This document shows positions 63,628 through 64,000 of a DNA stretch of 64,000 bases, in pieces. The position numbers were made by a program, and so were the translations under genes. The first letter of the stretch is position 1, and each line of letters begins with the position of its first letter. Source of the DNA: Cognataquiflexum rubidum (GTDB taxonomy: Bacteria > Bacteroidota > Bacteroidia > Cytophagales > Cyclobacteriaceae). The notes under the pieces were generated by a model. The model ran no database searches and was not told the DNA's origin. It saw nothing but the letters and a program-made list of their open reading frames with translations. The DNA is taken from contig NZ_JAKZAL010000008.1 of the NCBI RefSeq assembly GCF_022538115.1, forward strand, positions 124,001-188,000, read 5' to 3'.

Positions 63628-64000
63628 ATGTACGGTATCGTAAACAAATCCATCGAAGAGCTAGTAGTTCACAACTTTGGAGCTGAAAAATGGGAAGAAA
63701 TTAAGACAAAGAGCAACCTTGATATCGAATACTTTATCAGCAATGAGAGTTATGATGATGAGGTTACTTTTGTATTGGCACAAACCATCGCCGAAAATTT
63801 AAATATACCCTTGTCAGAAGTATTGAAATCCTTTGGTGAATGGTGGATACTTCATACGGGAAAAAATCACTATGGCTACCTATTGGAAAGTGGAGGGGAG
63901 AATTTCAGGTCCTTTCTGCTTAACCTTCCCGCATTTCACAATAGGGTGATGATGATGTACCCTAAATTAATGCCACCAGAATTCCAAGTTTCACATGTAG
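63628..64000 (+). CDS. H-NOX (heme NO/O2-binding) domain protein, 3' end outside window
   Basis: The frame opens at ATG 63628 and is open to the window end (124 codons). It begins MYGIVNKSIEELVVHNFG and has the H-NOX pattern: helical DIEYFISNESYDDEVTF, then EWWILHTGKNHYGYLLESGGENF, proximal heme His104 in NLPAFHNRV (canonical H102) and PxxxPPEF after MMMYPKL (Pro116/117, canonical P115). The YxSxR heme-propionate motif would lie beyond the window. H-NOX proteins sense NO or O2. Six nt separate it from the sigma-54 regulator gene, so it may couple to that protein or to a kinase or cyclase downstream. It is too short here to know whether a second domain follows. Confidence 0.88.
   Translation, partial: MYGIVNKSIEELVVHNFGAEKWEEIKTKSNLDIEYFISNESYDDEVTFVLAQTIAENLNIPLSEVLKSFGEWWILHTGKNHYGYLLESGGENFRSFLLNLPAFHNRVMMMYPKLMPPEFQVSHV

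Overview
The window is chromosomal DNA of a Bacteroidota member. The best fit is Cytophagia, family Cyclobacteriaceae (Algoriphagus/Belliella-like); that family call is an inference from gene content, not a search. Direct evidence for the phylum is a type IX secretion (T9SS) type B C-terminal domain, SprB repeats with a PorP/SprF partner, a SusC/SusD pair, DUF3078 and DUF4136 proteins, two promoter candidates with the TAnnTTTG -7 element, and A+T-rich intergenic DNA. No prophage, insertion sequence, integron or CRISPR array was found.

Layout. 0-15.3 kb is mostly housekeeping: dnaB (5' end outside the window), a medium-chain dehydrogenase, etfB-etfA-bifunctional nuclease, a nucleoside transporter, a cyclophilin, a POT peptide transporter, several small conserved proteins, a single-domain response regulator, a universal stress protein, tRNA-Arg(TCG) and sucC. 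15.4-21.3 kb carries a LolD-type ATPase, a drug/metabolite transporter and a compact NAD salvage set (pncB, a PRPP-synthetase-like gene, pncA). 21.3-33.1 kb is the most unusual part. A 3,227-residue SprB-repeat surface protein is followed by a porP/sprF gene, and a ~0.45 kb direct repeat (5' region plus start of the adhesin gene) lies before the adhesin and again before porP. The second copy ends in a frameshifted relic of the adhesin signal peptide.

33.2-43.8 kb holds a GreA-like protein, an esterase, a Tat-exported sugar isomerase/epimerase-like protein, a Gcr-type 'site-specific recombinase' membrane protein, a ROK-type kinase, an mlaEFD lipid-transport operon and a split P-loop kinase/aminoglycoside-phosphotransferase-like pair. 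43.8-44.35 kb is a tandem array of ~200-bp REP-like units. 44.4-48.8 kb encodes a PVC-type c-type-cytochrome/HEAT lipoprotein with a VCBS/FG-GAP partner. 48.8-60.3 kb is a minus-strand outer-membrane uptake block: an outer-membrane beta-barrel receptor, SusC, SusD, a small lipoprotein and an M14 carboxypeptidase, which suggests a peptide-utilisation locus. 60.5-62.2 kb carries heptamer repeats, a pesticin/lysozyme-like hydrolase and a REP-like element. The window ends with a sigma-54-dependent response regulator followed 6 nt later by the start of an H-NOX (heme NO/O2-binding) gene.

Items most worth a second look are the duplicated adhesin 5' region with its pseudogene relic, the sigma-54 regulator/H-NOX pair, a candidate ~100-nt small RNA at 7.3-7.4 kb with its own promoter and terminator, and unannotated small proteins at 9.3 and 9.6 kb. 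All assignments come from reading the sequence; no homology search was run.
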